This document shows, piece by piece, positions 22,556-32,363 of a DNA stretch of 64,000 nt. Made by a program: the position numbers and the translations under genes. Position 1 is the first letter of the stretch; each line of letters begins with the position of its first letter. The notes beneath the pieces were generated by a model that was not told where the DNA came from, did not search any database, and saw only the letters and a program-made list of their open reading frames with translations. The DNA comes from Stereocaulon alpinum (lineage: Eukaryota; Ascomycota; Lecanoromycetes; Lecanorales; Stereocaulaceae). The stretch lies in NCBI GenBank assembly GCA_018257865.1, contig JAEUBA010000021.1:310001-374000 (forward strand). Direction: 5' to 3'.

Positions 22556-24434
22556 CTACCGTTTCTGCTGATACGAGGAGATGAATTCGTCCAAGCCTTC
22601 TGGACCAGTCGAGCCTGTGCCAGCACAGTCAGCTACACACTTGTTCGTTGGTTACTTAAGAGATCGAGACATACCATATGCGTACTTCCGTGGCTCCACA
22701 CTCTCCTCCCCGTCAAGGAAATGCAACAGCGGCGTAAAGATCCTCCAGCTAGCGTCTAGCTCATCTCCCCTTACAGATCTCGAATAATCGCCCTTCATTG
22801 CATCGAGTAAGAGCGCTTCGTACGCCTCTGGTATTTCGCGCCCTCGGTATGTCAGGTCGAGATCGATAGCTTCGGTCTTCGTTTCTAGACTTGGTACGAA
22901 GGAGTTGATTTGTAGGTAGACGCCTTCGTTTGGTTGGACGTTGATGGTTAGTTTGTTGGGGAGGAGGTCGTTGAAGATGTTGGCGTTTGTGCTTTGTTTC
23001 AATTGGATTATTATTTCGGTTTTGGATTCGTTTAGTGCTTGAGTGAGTTGTGTTAGCTTTTTGGCTTTGGCATGAGGAAGAAATTAAGTTTGAGGGTTAC
23101 CTTTGCCAGCTTTTAGGAAGAACGGCACGCCGTTCCACCTTTCGTTGCCGATGTGAGCTATTGCTGCGCAGAACGTGGCACATTTTGAGTTGTCGGGTAC
23201 GTCTTCCTCGTCTTTGAAAGCGGGCTTTTCGCCGTCTTCAGATTTGTTGTATTGGCCGATGATGGTCTCCTCATGTTCGATCGGTGCGATCCATTCTAGA
23301 AGCCGGGCCTTATGGTATTGAGTTAGTCATACTTTGGGAAGTGAGTCTTATGGGGCAGACCTTTTGATCGCACAGATCGTCGGACGAGAACGACTTTGGT
23401 CTTTCCATGGTCAGAAGCGCCAAGATTTGAGTCATGTCTACAGGTATGTAAGAATGTATCTTCCTTAGTCAATAGGAGATAGTCTTACGATTCTGCATCA
23501 CATCTCTGATGACACCCGTACTATTGAAGTAGCTTCCTCTTCCTTCTGCTCCACCGCCCTCTATGATTGATATCTAGCACCGTTTTAGAGACTGCGGCAG
23601 GGATCCGACTAGGAGTCTTACTTGGATGCTATCAATGTGTCGGGAGTTCCAGATAGATCCGAATATTTCATTTCCAAACCTTAGTACAAGGAGGTTGTTG
23701 ACTACCTCTTTCCCAAGGTAGTGATCAACACGGAAAATCTCATCTTCCCTCCAATTAGGTTCCAGATGCTTTTGCAGGTCCCGGGAACTCTCCAGATCAT
23801 GACCGAATGGCTTTTCGATCTAGAGGACGTTTATTATCAGTCAAGGCTGCTCCTTCCTCTTTCTCAACTTTGGACAAGTAGACTTACAATTATTCTTGAG
23901 TTCCCCCTCTCAGAGTAACAGTGCTTCTTCAACATTCCAGACATAGGCACAAAGACACTAGGGGGCAGTGCCATATAAAAGAGGTGGTTCCGCTCCTTCC
24001 TGCCCTTCAACAACTCGTCAAGTCTCTTCTTCAGGGCCTCAAAAGCTTTGTCTCCACCTTCGTGACCAGAGACGTAAGTGCATCTTGCGCAGAATTGCTT
24101 TAGCTGTTCTGCAAATCTAGGCGACTCTAGTTTGATGGGTTTTTTGATGATGTCGATGAAATCCTCATGGCTCATTTCATCTGGGGCGAAGCCAACGATC
24201 TTGAGATCGTCTGGAAGAAGGCATCTTTTCTCCTGAACGATGTTAGCAATCAACGAGTTGGAATTGAACGACAACGCTGCGTACTAGGCCAAAGAGACCT
24301 GGAAACTAGGCGATTATTAGCATTGTACGCATGTCTAGTGCTGGAATAGTTACAAGCTTCTTCTTGGCAAGATCTCCAGAAGCACCTAGTATGACTAGCA
24401 CTGTAGACTCCTTGATCTCTACGGTTGGGGCCAT
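22556..24434 (-). CDS. Glucose-6-phosphate dehydrogenase, divergent form
   Basis: This enzyme oxidises glucose 6-phosphate with NADP+ at the entry of the pentose phosphate pathway. Exons: 24434-24354, 24305-24285 (21 bp), 24232-23888, 23819-23622, 23573-23489, 23437-23361, 23308-23101, 23037-22675, 22614-22556; eight introns of 48-68 bp; 478 residues. Key motifs are intact: coenzyme loop LGASGDLAKKK, EKPFGHD, active-site RVDHYLGKE, LKAGKALNE, NVQPNEGVYLQ, DLTYRGREIPEAYEALLLDA and GDELDASWRIFTPLL. The sequence departs from canonical fungal G6PD at many usually fixed places (SIWNSRHIDSIQ for ATWNRNHIDNVQ; SYFNSTGVIRDV for GYFDEFGIIRDV) and has a shorter C-terminus (YGSTGPEGLDEF). It is therefore probably a paralogue rather than the main zwf1/gsdA enzyme; that needs the rest of the genome. 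Activity is likely from conserved residues. Confidence 0.87.
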
Positions 24435-25168
24435 TGAGTATCACTGCGTGAAATCCGTAAATATTCGTGGTGCTAATGACGCAAGAGGAGCCAATTCTTT
24501 CACAGTGAGGGTTGGATAGCAAGGCAGATGTATACCAAGACCTAGGACATACAACAAGAAGAGAGATCAGAACTTGATAGGCTCCTCTGGATTTAATGGC
24601 TGGGGTGGCGAAGGACCGGCGGTAGAATTGACAGTCATTCCCAGACCCTTGGGCACCAGAAAACTTACTCGAAAACGGTACTCGTCATACAACCGGTCTT
24701 GTACGGAATGGCTGTTGGGATTTGGTACGTTATGAAGATGCATCGTGGAAAGTTCTGGAGGTTCCTTGGTCGTATGATATGGACCCACGTCATTGCCAAA
24801 GCGAGAAATCTTTGGACGAAATACCCGTTACTTGGCATCAAGGCAACGCATAGCACGAAGTTGAATTCGAACATTTGCATGTATTGCAGCTATCAGAAAC
24901 AAGTCCCTTTGGCTGAGACCCTCTAGGTGTACGTAAAGCTTGGAATGCCTCCCCCTCGCTGTCTACCTAGAAATACACTCATATGCCTTAAACTACGACC
25001 AATGCTAACGCTTTTGCCTGTAAAATTGCCATGAAAATCCGTCCACCTTTGGCCGTGTCCGTACCTTTTCCTACACACCCTAGCATGCATTTCGTGTCGA
25101 AAAGGCCTGTCCTCCGTTCTCTATCGTACCTTCAATCCTGCTAATGTAGTTTGAGTAAAGCAGGAGTC
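24435..25168. other. Intergenic, no gene seen
   Basis: This is upstream of the G6PD gene and downstream of the AT-hook gene. Short frames on both strands lack recognisable motifs. Confidence 0.4.
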
Positions 25169-25927
25169 TTATTTCCCACCGCTTCTCGTGCGCTTCCCGA
25201 TGCCAGTTGCTGGCGCCTTTGGCTTCTCTGCCTTCTCCTTCTTTGGCTTCTTTCCTTTGGCAGGCTTGTCAGAAGTTGCTCCCTTTGGTCGTCCGCGACC
25301 CTTCTTCTCCCCATTGGTAGCAGCAGCTGGCTTCTCCGCCTTTTCTTTCTTGGTCTTGGGCTCCGCTTTCTCCTTCTTCGCAGCGCCAGCAGCTCCCTTC
25401 GGCCTACCCTTCGCCTTCTTAGCTCCCTCTCCGTCCCCCTCAGCCTCATCCTCAGCTTTGCGCTTCTCGCCTTTCTTGGCGCTCTTGGGAGCTTCTTCAG
25501 TGGTGGTTTCCTCCTTCTTCTCGGCTTCCTCGCTGTCGCCTGACTTTTTCTCCTCGACGTTTAGCTCGCTCTGGTTCTTCACTACATCGTTGCCCGGGCG
25601 GGCGAGGTGGATGGCAGGGTCATTGGGCTGGGCGGCTTTCTTGATCGTGTTACCGCGCTTGGATTGGACAGAGACTTCGCCTTCAGTTTTCTTCTCGGCA
25701 ACTTCACCAGAAGGGGTGCTGCCGTTCCAGTTCCAGGAGGCTGTGAGTGATATGTTAGCTTTAAGGTATTTTTAGACATTGTGACCGTGGATAAATGGGT
25801 AGGCGTCAAAGTAGTAAACAAGCTCGGAAAGTATTCGGATTTCTTGGTACTTCAAAGGCAGTGCATTTGCATGACGCGCTCAGGATAGCTTAGACTTGCC
25901 TTTATCGCCAACCTCCGGCTCCGCCAT
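25169..25927 (-). CDS. AT-hook (HMG-I/Y-like) chromatin protein
   Basis: Exons are 25927-25900 and 25740-25169, 199 residues; the 159 bp intron begins GCAAGT. The start MAEPEVGDK joins ASWNWNGSTPSGEVAEKK, then VQSKRGNTIKKAAQPNDPAI, HLARPGNDVVK and a Lys/Glu/Ala-rich tail. Two AT-hook cores are visible, KGRPKGAA and KGRGRPKGAT, flanked by Lys-rich runs, and the C-terminus is GIGKRTRSGGK. The composition (Lys, Ala, Glu, Pro) is that of small non-histone chromatin proteins that bind the minor groove of AT-rich DNA. The start region is chosen because the short first exon completes the frame with a consensus GC donor (AAAG/GCAAGT); a GT alternative within the same stretch breaks the frame. The gene's specific role is unknown. 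Confidence 0.75.
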
Positions 25928-26540
25928 TGTTAGATGTGTGATGTAGGTTGTCCGGAGCTGTGAAAATGATACTTAGATTGTCGCAGAGCTAGTGCGACTG
26001 TGATAGTATACCAGAGTCGGCTTAATGAGTTGTGGTGGTGGTGGAAGCCGGAAGATAGTGACAGAAAGCTGAAGTGTCGCAAAAGGGAGGTTTCGGACTT
26101 TGGCGCAATATCACACCAGACGGGAGTACAGACACGCTAGTGATAGCGTGTTATCCAGATCAGAGGCGTCGGGAAGGGGAAAGTGGTTTCCCATACTCGC
26201 CTAGAGTGCACCCTTAAGCCGGATGACTAGGGCCCTTAGAGCGGTCCCTAAGTAGAGCAGTCTTGGCCATCAACCGTGCCGGAACCTAACCCCTGCTAGG
26301 CCTTAAATTACAAGGCGGACGGCGGCGGGGGGGCCAACTAGGGACCTGAACCTGACGCTACTACAGTCTATTTCCCTCCGCACCAAGTTCAAGATGCTGC
26401 GTACCAAGCCCTGCGATATTTTGTGCTGTTGGCAACCCACCGTCCTTGTGCGATCCAAGAGATTAATTGCCAAATCTAAGCCTCTGTGACCTGGCTCCTA
26501 TACCGCGAGCAACCACGTTCGCCGAGCTAATTACACGCCC
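25928..26540. other. Intergenic with degenerate repeat-like GC patches
   Basis: Around 26225-26330 the sequence has short related blocks (AGGGCCCTTAGAGCGGTCCCTAAG; GGCGGACGGCGGCGGGGGGG). It is not recognised as a named element and contains no gene. Confidence 0.35.
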
Positions 26541-27041
26541 AACACCGCTCAAAATGAGGAATCTAACGTAGCCTCTGGGCGGGTGGACAGATGTTCGAAC
26601 GCATGAATGAGCTTCGCGAGGCGTACTATCCTGATAAACTCAAGAAGCTCGCCGCTCATATCTCCTTCTTCCGTGCCCTTCCTGGCTCAGAGTTGCGTAC
26701 CATCGAAGCAGATATCGCTGCTCTCCACACAAATCAATTCGCCATCACAACCGGGAAACCTTTCCTCATGAAACATGGTGTAGCTGTAGAGATTGTTGCG
26801 GAGCCTGCAAGGGAGATCTATCTGGAACTGAAGAGCAAGTGGTGCAGGTTCCTGAGCCCGCAGGATATGAGCTTCAGACCTCATTATACGGTGCAGAATA
26901 GGGTGGAGAAAGCGGTGGCGTTGAAGGACCTTCAAGGAGTTTCAGGAGGAGTTCAAGTATAGCAGAGGGTGGGTGACCGGAGTCACGCTTTGGCAGTATG
27001 ATCAGGGCAGTTGGAGAGAGGGGAAGCATTCTACGTTGTGA
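26541..27041 (+). pseudogene. 2'-5' RNA ligase / phosphodiesterase-like gene with a one-base frameshift
   Basis: From about 26591 the frame encodes MNELREAYYPDKLKKL, AAHISFFRALPGSELR, TGKPFLMKHGVAVEI, SKWCRFLSPQDMSF, RPHYTVQNRVEKAVALKDLQ. The two motifs HIS and HYT are the paired H-x-S/T motifs of the 2H phosphoesterase superfamily, in the order and spacing of fungal 2'-5' RNA ligase-like proteins. At about 26933 one extra base moves the frame. The reading then ends prematurely, whereas the +1 frame continues with the family-like FQEEFKYSRGWVTGVTLWQY, DQGSWREGKHSTL and a stop at 27039-27041. The N-terminal exon before 26591 is also not recoverable cleanly. So the gene is most likely inactive, unless the extra base is an assembly error. 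Confidence 0.65.
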
Positions 27042-29833
27042 GTATGCTGGTCTTTGTGCTTGAAGGCAAGGCGGGCAGCTGAAACCAGATCACTAGACCA
27101 AACTTGGGCCCCAGATATCCAGAATGTCCTGAGCGGTTCATGTAACGGTCCCCATATCATCGGGTTTGCGGCCTCTGAAGTTGCCTTATCTGAGCTCCTG
27201 GATCGTATCGTTTGCTCTATTCACCACTCAGAATCTCCAACCATAGCCGCGGACGCGTTACCCCTGGAGAAAATGAGTAAGTCAAGACAATGTCTGAAAG
27301 AAATCACAACCATTCGCGCCGACGGCCTGAAGATGATTAGCTGTCGGTCCAGCACTCTTCGGAGTGGGTGTAAAAGCAGCACGAATTCTTCGAGGTCATC
27401 CATTCTAATTGGTATTCCCGCCCACCAAGTTGTACTGCTAGCGGGATGGCCCCTAACATAACCCACCGAGACTGGGAGTTGAAGGGCAGGTAAACTGCTG
27501 GTTGCACCTTCGTCAACATGATCGCATTGGCTAGCAAGGGCATTGAAGCGCCCAGCCGGGATGTCTTTAGGACTTGCATGATGCAAGAGAGGGTCAAAAG
27601 CAAGCGCAGCGTACCAGCAACTCGAACGTAACAGAGGAACGGGAAGTCCAGCCCATACAGCAGCAAGAAGGCCTCTTATCCGAGAGTGCCCGTATTCTGA
27701 GAAATTACGATTTGACGAATAGTACGACTGTCGGTGCGTCAGCGCCTTGATTGGCAGATGTGGCAACCCTGTACGTCTTTCATCAAGCCGTATGGATTCC
27801 TGGATAGCAATTGATGTTTGGTAAGGTTGCAATTGAGCGTAAGCGTGAGCGCACCTTCCTTGCTTGGCAGCATTTCCAATGCAGGAGAAGGAATTATGCG
27901 GCTTATTACAACTAACAGTCATGGGGACTTGAAGGCCCCATCATCTATTTGAATGACAGACTCGGTACCTTGCATGAGTTTATTGTCTTTGTCACACGTG
28001 TTCATTACATGAGTCCATCTATCATCCAGCTATTCAGCTGCCATGGCAAATGTGATTACTGATGTCGAGCTGACAGCGTCCGAGCATATTGTAAGCACTG
28101 CAATAGTTCCAGAATTAGCACCACACACTATTGACTTGTCCAGCGATGTCTCATAGGAGAGCATTAGACGACCTCATCTGCTTCCTAGAGACATTGGTGA
28201 AGCAGCATGGCTGGTCTTAGCTAGGAGTCCTGTCATATAATCATGAATTTGGACTACGCATTAGACTATCAATACAGGAAGAAGCCCGTCTGTTCTGTAT
28301 GAGAGCAGGCTCCTCACTATCTCTCGGCGTCTTTCAAGACTGCTGTATGAGCATCAATGACCTTAGGGTAGCAAGTCCAATCTTACACATCTCGTAATCT
28401 ATACATCTGAAAGCCTGTTCATCATCCACTGGGGCTAGCTTACAGGTTTCAGAGCACCTTGTATCTGTCAGCGCCAGCAAGCTTCACCCCCCGATTCAGT
28501 GTCTTCGTCCACGTTAGTACCGTGGATCAGTAGGCCCGTTACCCCCGATTGCGGGATCAACCCTTTCGTCTTTCGCTATAATTGCCAGCAGCTCCTTGCC
28601 ACCCAAGGCGTTTGTTCCCGAATTGAACATCGAGCGAACCTAGCTCGCTGGTGACGTTGCCTGGTTCTTTCGCTGCTTCGCTCGTCCCTTTTGTTGACTC
28701 CCTGCTGATACTCATACCTTGAAGCCTATGCGTGAAACTATCCAATTGCATGCATAGTACTTTCCCTATAGCATGAAAGCGTTTATCAGGGGACGATGCT
28801 GTGATTCGCTGCTATTATGATGACTGGAGCGCCATGGGCCGCCCCGAGGGCTGAGTGAATGGGAGTATGCCATCAAGGTCATCTGAGATTGCGGAATACG
28901 CTCTGACAGGAGTTGCTGATCCGATATACATAGGAGCTACAGATCAATTTATGTTACGACCGCAATGTGTTGGCATGAGCTTCTTCAGCTACCGCTGATA
29001 GAAACAGATCCATGGAGCGGGTCGCGTCAAACAGTTCCAGCGCGACGGCTCCCCCAGGCAAACAAAGCTAGCTGATCTGAGCCAGCACATGGCAGCCGAC
29101 TTGGACTCGAAATGTACCTTTCCCCCTGCGAAGACCCACAGGGTCGGTTTCGTATTGAGCATAGAACTACAAAAGGCTATGTCCAGAACGACGTCCGAAC
29201 CAACATCCAGATTGCCAGAGGAGGAAATACCCAAGTCAGCCGCCCCCTCTTGTCAACAATTTTACAACTTATGAACATATCCAAGTACAACTTGAGCCAT
29301 CAGTATGCCCAGCTCATAACGACTCATACTTTCCTTTCCGCTATCATTGCGTATCTAATAGTCTCTCTAGTCCTCGTCACCTGTGAAAGGGGCACATGAG
29401 CAGCTCCAACCTAGATTTGAATTTCGTGAATGTGTAGAAGTGGGAGGGATATGTGTGTGGTGGTCTGTGAGCATTGAAGCGAGGAATGAGGTTAGGTCGA
29501 AGCCGGGACTCAAGCAAGGGAGGTTTGATATGTTGGTTCGATATTATTCGGTGTTTTGACAAATGGATAGATTGAGGCAGTAAATAGGTTTTCATTCTTG
29601 GCCTTTTGGATGTTTGGCTTACAGTCCGAATGCGGGCTGCTCGGATAAAGGTATCATAGTTTGTGATGTTTTCTACTGTATATTTGTATATTTATATGAG
29701 ATAATGATTGAGTGGCTGCTGGAAGAACGCCTTACAAACCTCAATATTCAATGCAAAGATTTTCTCCATGCAAGCTCATTCATACATTCTAACCAACACC
29801 CATAAACATACGACCACAACCCCACGCACCAAC
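27042..29833. other. Long gene-poor stretch
   Basis: Nothing is confidently assigned in 2.8 kb. Minus-strand frames at 27337-27666 (SRLGASMPLLANAIMLTK, QSRWVMLGAIPLAVQLGG) and 27221-27922 overlap in different frames. The former has a membrane-protein-like composition but no start, exon partners or family I recognise. A plus-strand frame at 29112-29399 is likewise unsupported. Confidence 0.4.
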
Positions 29834-31054
29834 TTAACTCCGTCCTTCCTCCAAAGCAGTCAACTCCATCTGCACCTTCTCATCATTCGGCAGATAAATC
29901 CTCGCCGCCCGCATCAAATTCCTCACATCCCCCGTCTTCCCCAACCTCTTCGACGCAATAGCCGTCCTATAAAAGATCTTCCCCATAGCCTCATGAGCAG
30001 GAAATCTAGCTGCCCAGGTCTCACTCAACCATATCTGCGGATCATCGTCCCCGAAATCCTCCGTATCGTCTCCCGTCACGCTCTGTCGGAAAAGCACGAT
30101 GGTCCGCTTCCCCCAGAAATGCGCTTCGGCATAGTCTTCCATTTTCAGGTAGGTGAGAACTATGTTGGCTACGAGTTGTACGCGGAGTATCATGCGGACG
30201 AAATCGCCGCGCATGCCGGTGTGCGTGCCGGATGTTAGCTCGCGGATGTAATAGCCGTCTGCGTGGATGGTGCGGGAGCGGCCGGAGACGGTGATGTGGA
30301 TTGCTGCAAAGGCTTGGATGTAGAGTTCGAGTGCTTGGTGGTAGGAACCTGCTTTGAGGTGTGCGTTGCCGGCGTCTTTTAGGGTGAAGCCTTTGGAGAG
30401 GGATTCTTCTGGTGTGGGGTCGCAGATTGCTTGTTCTTTTTTTAGGGCTTCTTCGACGGAGGGGAGGAGTGGTGTGTTTTGACCGTGGACGGAGAAGGAG
30501 TGGAGTTCTTTGATTGCGCCAAAGGGGAGTAGAAGGCGCTGCTGAAGCCGCTTTGGGATCTTCCGCTCTTCTACATGCGGATCCTGGATGGTGAGTTTCA
30601 AGCGCAGATGTTGGTTTAAGCCGACGTGGTTCAGATTTGAGAAGTGCCACATTCCAGTGAAAGCTTCGAGATCCTCAAGGCAGATGAGCATGCTGAAATT
30701 GTTGTGAGAGTGACGATACGTGGTAGCTGGGGTATCGATAAAGATCCAGAGATGGTGATCTCGGAAACTCGATGCTTTGTCTCCGCTGCATACGCTTGGG
30801 ACTTTCCCTTCGCCTCGGATGTGCTCGATTGCTTCGGGCCATGGTGTTGTTATCTTGATGAAGATGTTGTCCTGGAATACTTTCTTGGCTTCGTGGTTGA
30901 TTTGGCGGTTGGTGAGAAGAATGTTTAGTTGGAACTTGTAGCTCGCTGGCTCTTCGGGACAGATGGACTCGCATCTTGAGCTGGTGGTTGATAGGATCTC
31001 GCCGTATATTTGCTCGCGAATCTCTGGTGGAAAGTCCAGAAAACGCAGGCCCAT
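29834..31054 (-). CDS. F-box-like N-terminus plus TPR-like protein of unknown function
   Basis: This is a single exon of 406 residues. The start MGLRFLDFPPEIREQIYGEIL has the LDFPPEIREQIY pattern of the F-box-like/2EXR-type segment that opens very many lineage-specific Pezizomycotina proteins. It is followed by LNILLTNRQINHEAKKVFQDN, also typical. Residues about 225-330 look like TPR helices: GFTLKDAGNAHLKAGSYHQALELYIQAFA and VANIVLTYLKMEDYAEAHFWGKRTI. The end (RNLMRAARIYLPNDEKVQMELTALEE) is again TPR-like. The combination suggests an adaptor, possibly in ubiquitin ligation, but the substrate and partners are unknown. No intron is required. Confidence 0.72.
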   Translation of the reverse strand: MGLRFLDFPPEIREQIYGEILSTTSSRCESICPEEPASYKFQLNILLTNRQINHEAKKVFQDNIFIKITTPWPEAIEHIRGEGKVPSVCSGDKASSFRDHHLWIFIDTPATTYRHSHNNFSMLICLEDLEAFTGMWHFSNLNHVGLNQHLRLKLTIQDPHVEERKIPKRLQQRLLLPFGAIKELHSFSVHGQNTPLLPSVEEALKKEQAICDPTPEESLSKGFTLKDAGNAHLKAGSYHQALELYIQAFAAIHITVSGRSRTIHADGYYIRELTSGTHTGMRGDFVRMILRVQLVANIVLTYLKMEDYAEAHFWGKRTIVLFRQSVTGDDTEDFGDDDPQIWLSETWAARFPAHEAMGKIFYRTAIASKRLGKTGDVRNLMRAARIYLPNDEKVQMELTALEEGRS

Positions 31055-31984
31055 GGTTGACTACGCCGGGACCTTCCGATATGACCGTCTCTGCGTTGGC
31101 GATGGCCGAGATTGGCGCTATCCAACTGACTGAATCGGAGATCTATGCCTTGTCTACAGTGGTGTTGGAGCTGTGCGACCTTTTCTATAAACTGCGAGTC
31201 TGGACACGATAGGAGCAATGAACGGTGAGACTGATGATTGCGTTACATGGAAAGAGCGGGGCTGTATCCGCCTTAGTCAGCTACCCAACAACCAATCAGG
31301 TGCTGAGGGGTTTCGTTCCCATAACGACGGAATGTCTTCATCTTTGGTCACTCTTGTCGGTTAGTAATATATCTAAGGCCATGTTCCGGAATATCAGTGG
31401 CAGTAAAGGCCTCAAAATTGTCTATCGAGTTGAGAGTGTTTGGTTGAGTCATCGATACCAGCTCCCTTGCGTTCTGACTGGAGAAGAAATTGATCTGAGA
31501 GTAGATATAGAAGCGAGAGCGGTATGCTTAATACCCTGTTGATAAATCTCACTGATTGGCCCAAGTTCGGAAGGAGCAACGCTTGAAGGCCATCATTCGA
31601 AGGAACACTCAAGGTCAAGACTGGGCAAGGTCTCTCTACGTTTTTATAGCAAAAGTCATCGGCAGTTTTCTGATGCCTGTTCATCTGTGCAAGGTCCCCA
31701 CAGCCTACCATTGAAAGGATTGTTTGTTGGGTGAATCATCTGCATTAACGACTCCGAAAGTTGAATGAACCTGTTTAATAGGCCCTAATGAATGTATTGC
31801 ATCTACATCTTGAAGAGTGACTGCATAAGTCCACAACTTTTAGCAATTTCATCGGTAAAGGACCTTCATGCATTTCATGTGTAACTTCCCCCTTCCCCCA
31901 ATGGAAAGTAGGAATATTTGTCGCATTCATTGTCCCACTCTCGATTTGACAACTCTGCCAAAACCCTTCCGTTCCGAACCTTCC
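31055..31984. other. Intergenic, no gene seen
   Basis: Short frames on both strands have no support. The right part holds the 3' untranslated sequence of the small secreted peptide gene on the minus strand. Confidence 0.4.
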
Positions 31985-32236
31985 TCACATCTTAGCCAGC
32001 AGACTCTCCAAAGCACACCCGCATACACCCTGCTCGTTGCAAATCTCAGGGCAGGGATGAACAACAGGCGTTGGATCACGCTTCACTTTGGTCGGCGAAG
32101 CCAGGACACCTGCTGTATGATTGTCAGCATACACACAAGAGACTGCCATTGTCTAGAAGACTAGAGCAGATAGGAGCGACGACTAACCCGAAAAGATTGA
32201 GAGTAGCAAAGCTACAGTGAAGATTTTTTTGAGCAT
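31985..32236 (-). CDS. Small secreted four-cysteine peptide with Kex2-type site
   Basis: Exons are 32236-32188 and 32109-31985 with a 78 bp intron (GTTAGT..CAG), encoding 57 residues. The N-terminus is a clear signal peptide: basic start MLKK, hydrophobic core IFTVALLLSIFSGVLA, small residues before the likely cut. SPTKVKR follows, ending in a KR dibasic site typical of Kex2 processing. The predicted mature chain is 30 residues, with Cys at positions 36, 40, 46 and 48 of the precursor (motifs PCPEIC, GVCGC). The acceptor is a CAGCAG tandem, so splice variants differing by one Ala are possible. A TATATAA lies about 120 bp upstream (32357-32363, minus strand). No family is recognised; the profile suits an effector-like or peptide-signal precursor, which is inference. 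The gene is too short for ordinary frame-length cut-offs. Confidence 0.68.
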
Positions 32237-32356
32237 GTTGATGAGATGTGTCAGAGATGGTTGATGTGTATGTTGAAGGTCGAAATTTGGAGAGAGTCGG
32301 TTTGGTGCTGTGTTATGGAATGTCTGATGCGGAAAGATGGGGTTGTCAAGGCTTCC

Positions 32357-32363
32357 TTATATA
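32357..32363 (-). promoter_or_regulatory. TATA box candidate of the small secreted peptide gene
   Basis: TATATAA on the minus strand, about 121 bp before the start codon, leaves room for a short leader of about 80-90 bases. Confidence 0.4.

Noticed and set aside
25151..25775. Plus-strand frames of 130-195 residues over the AT-hook gene
   Set aside because: Repetitive Phe/Leu/Ser content is the antisense of Lys/Ala/Glu codons; no motif.
27221..27922. 233-residue minus-strand frame
   Set aside because: No recognisable family, composition rich in Cys/His/Ser as in random frames, overlapped by another equally unsupported frame.
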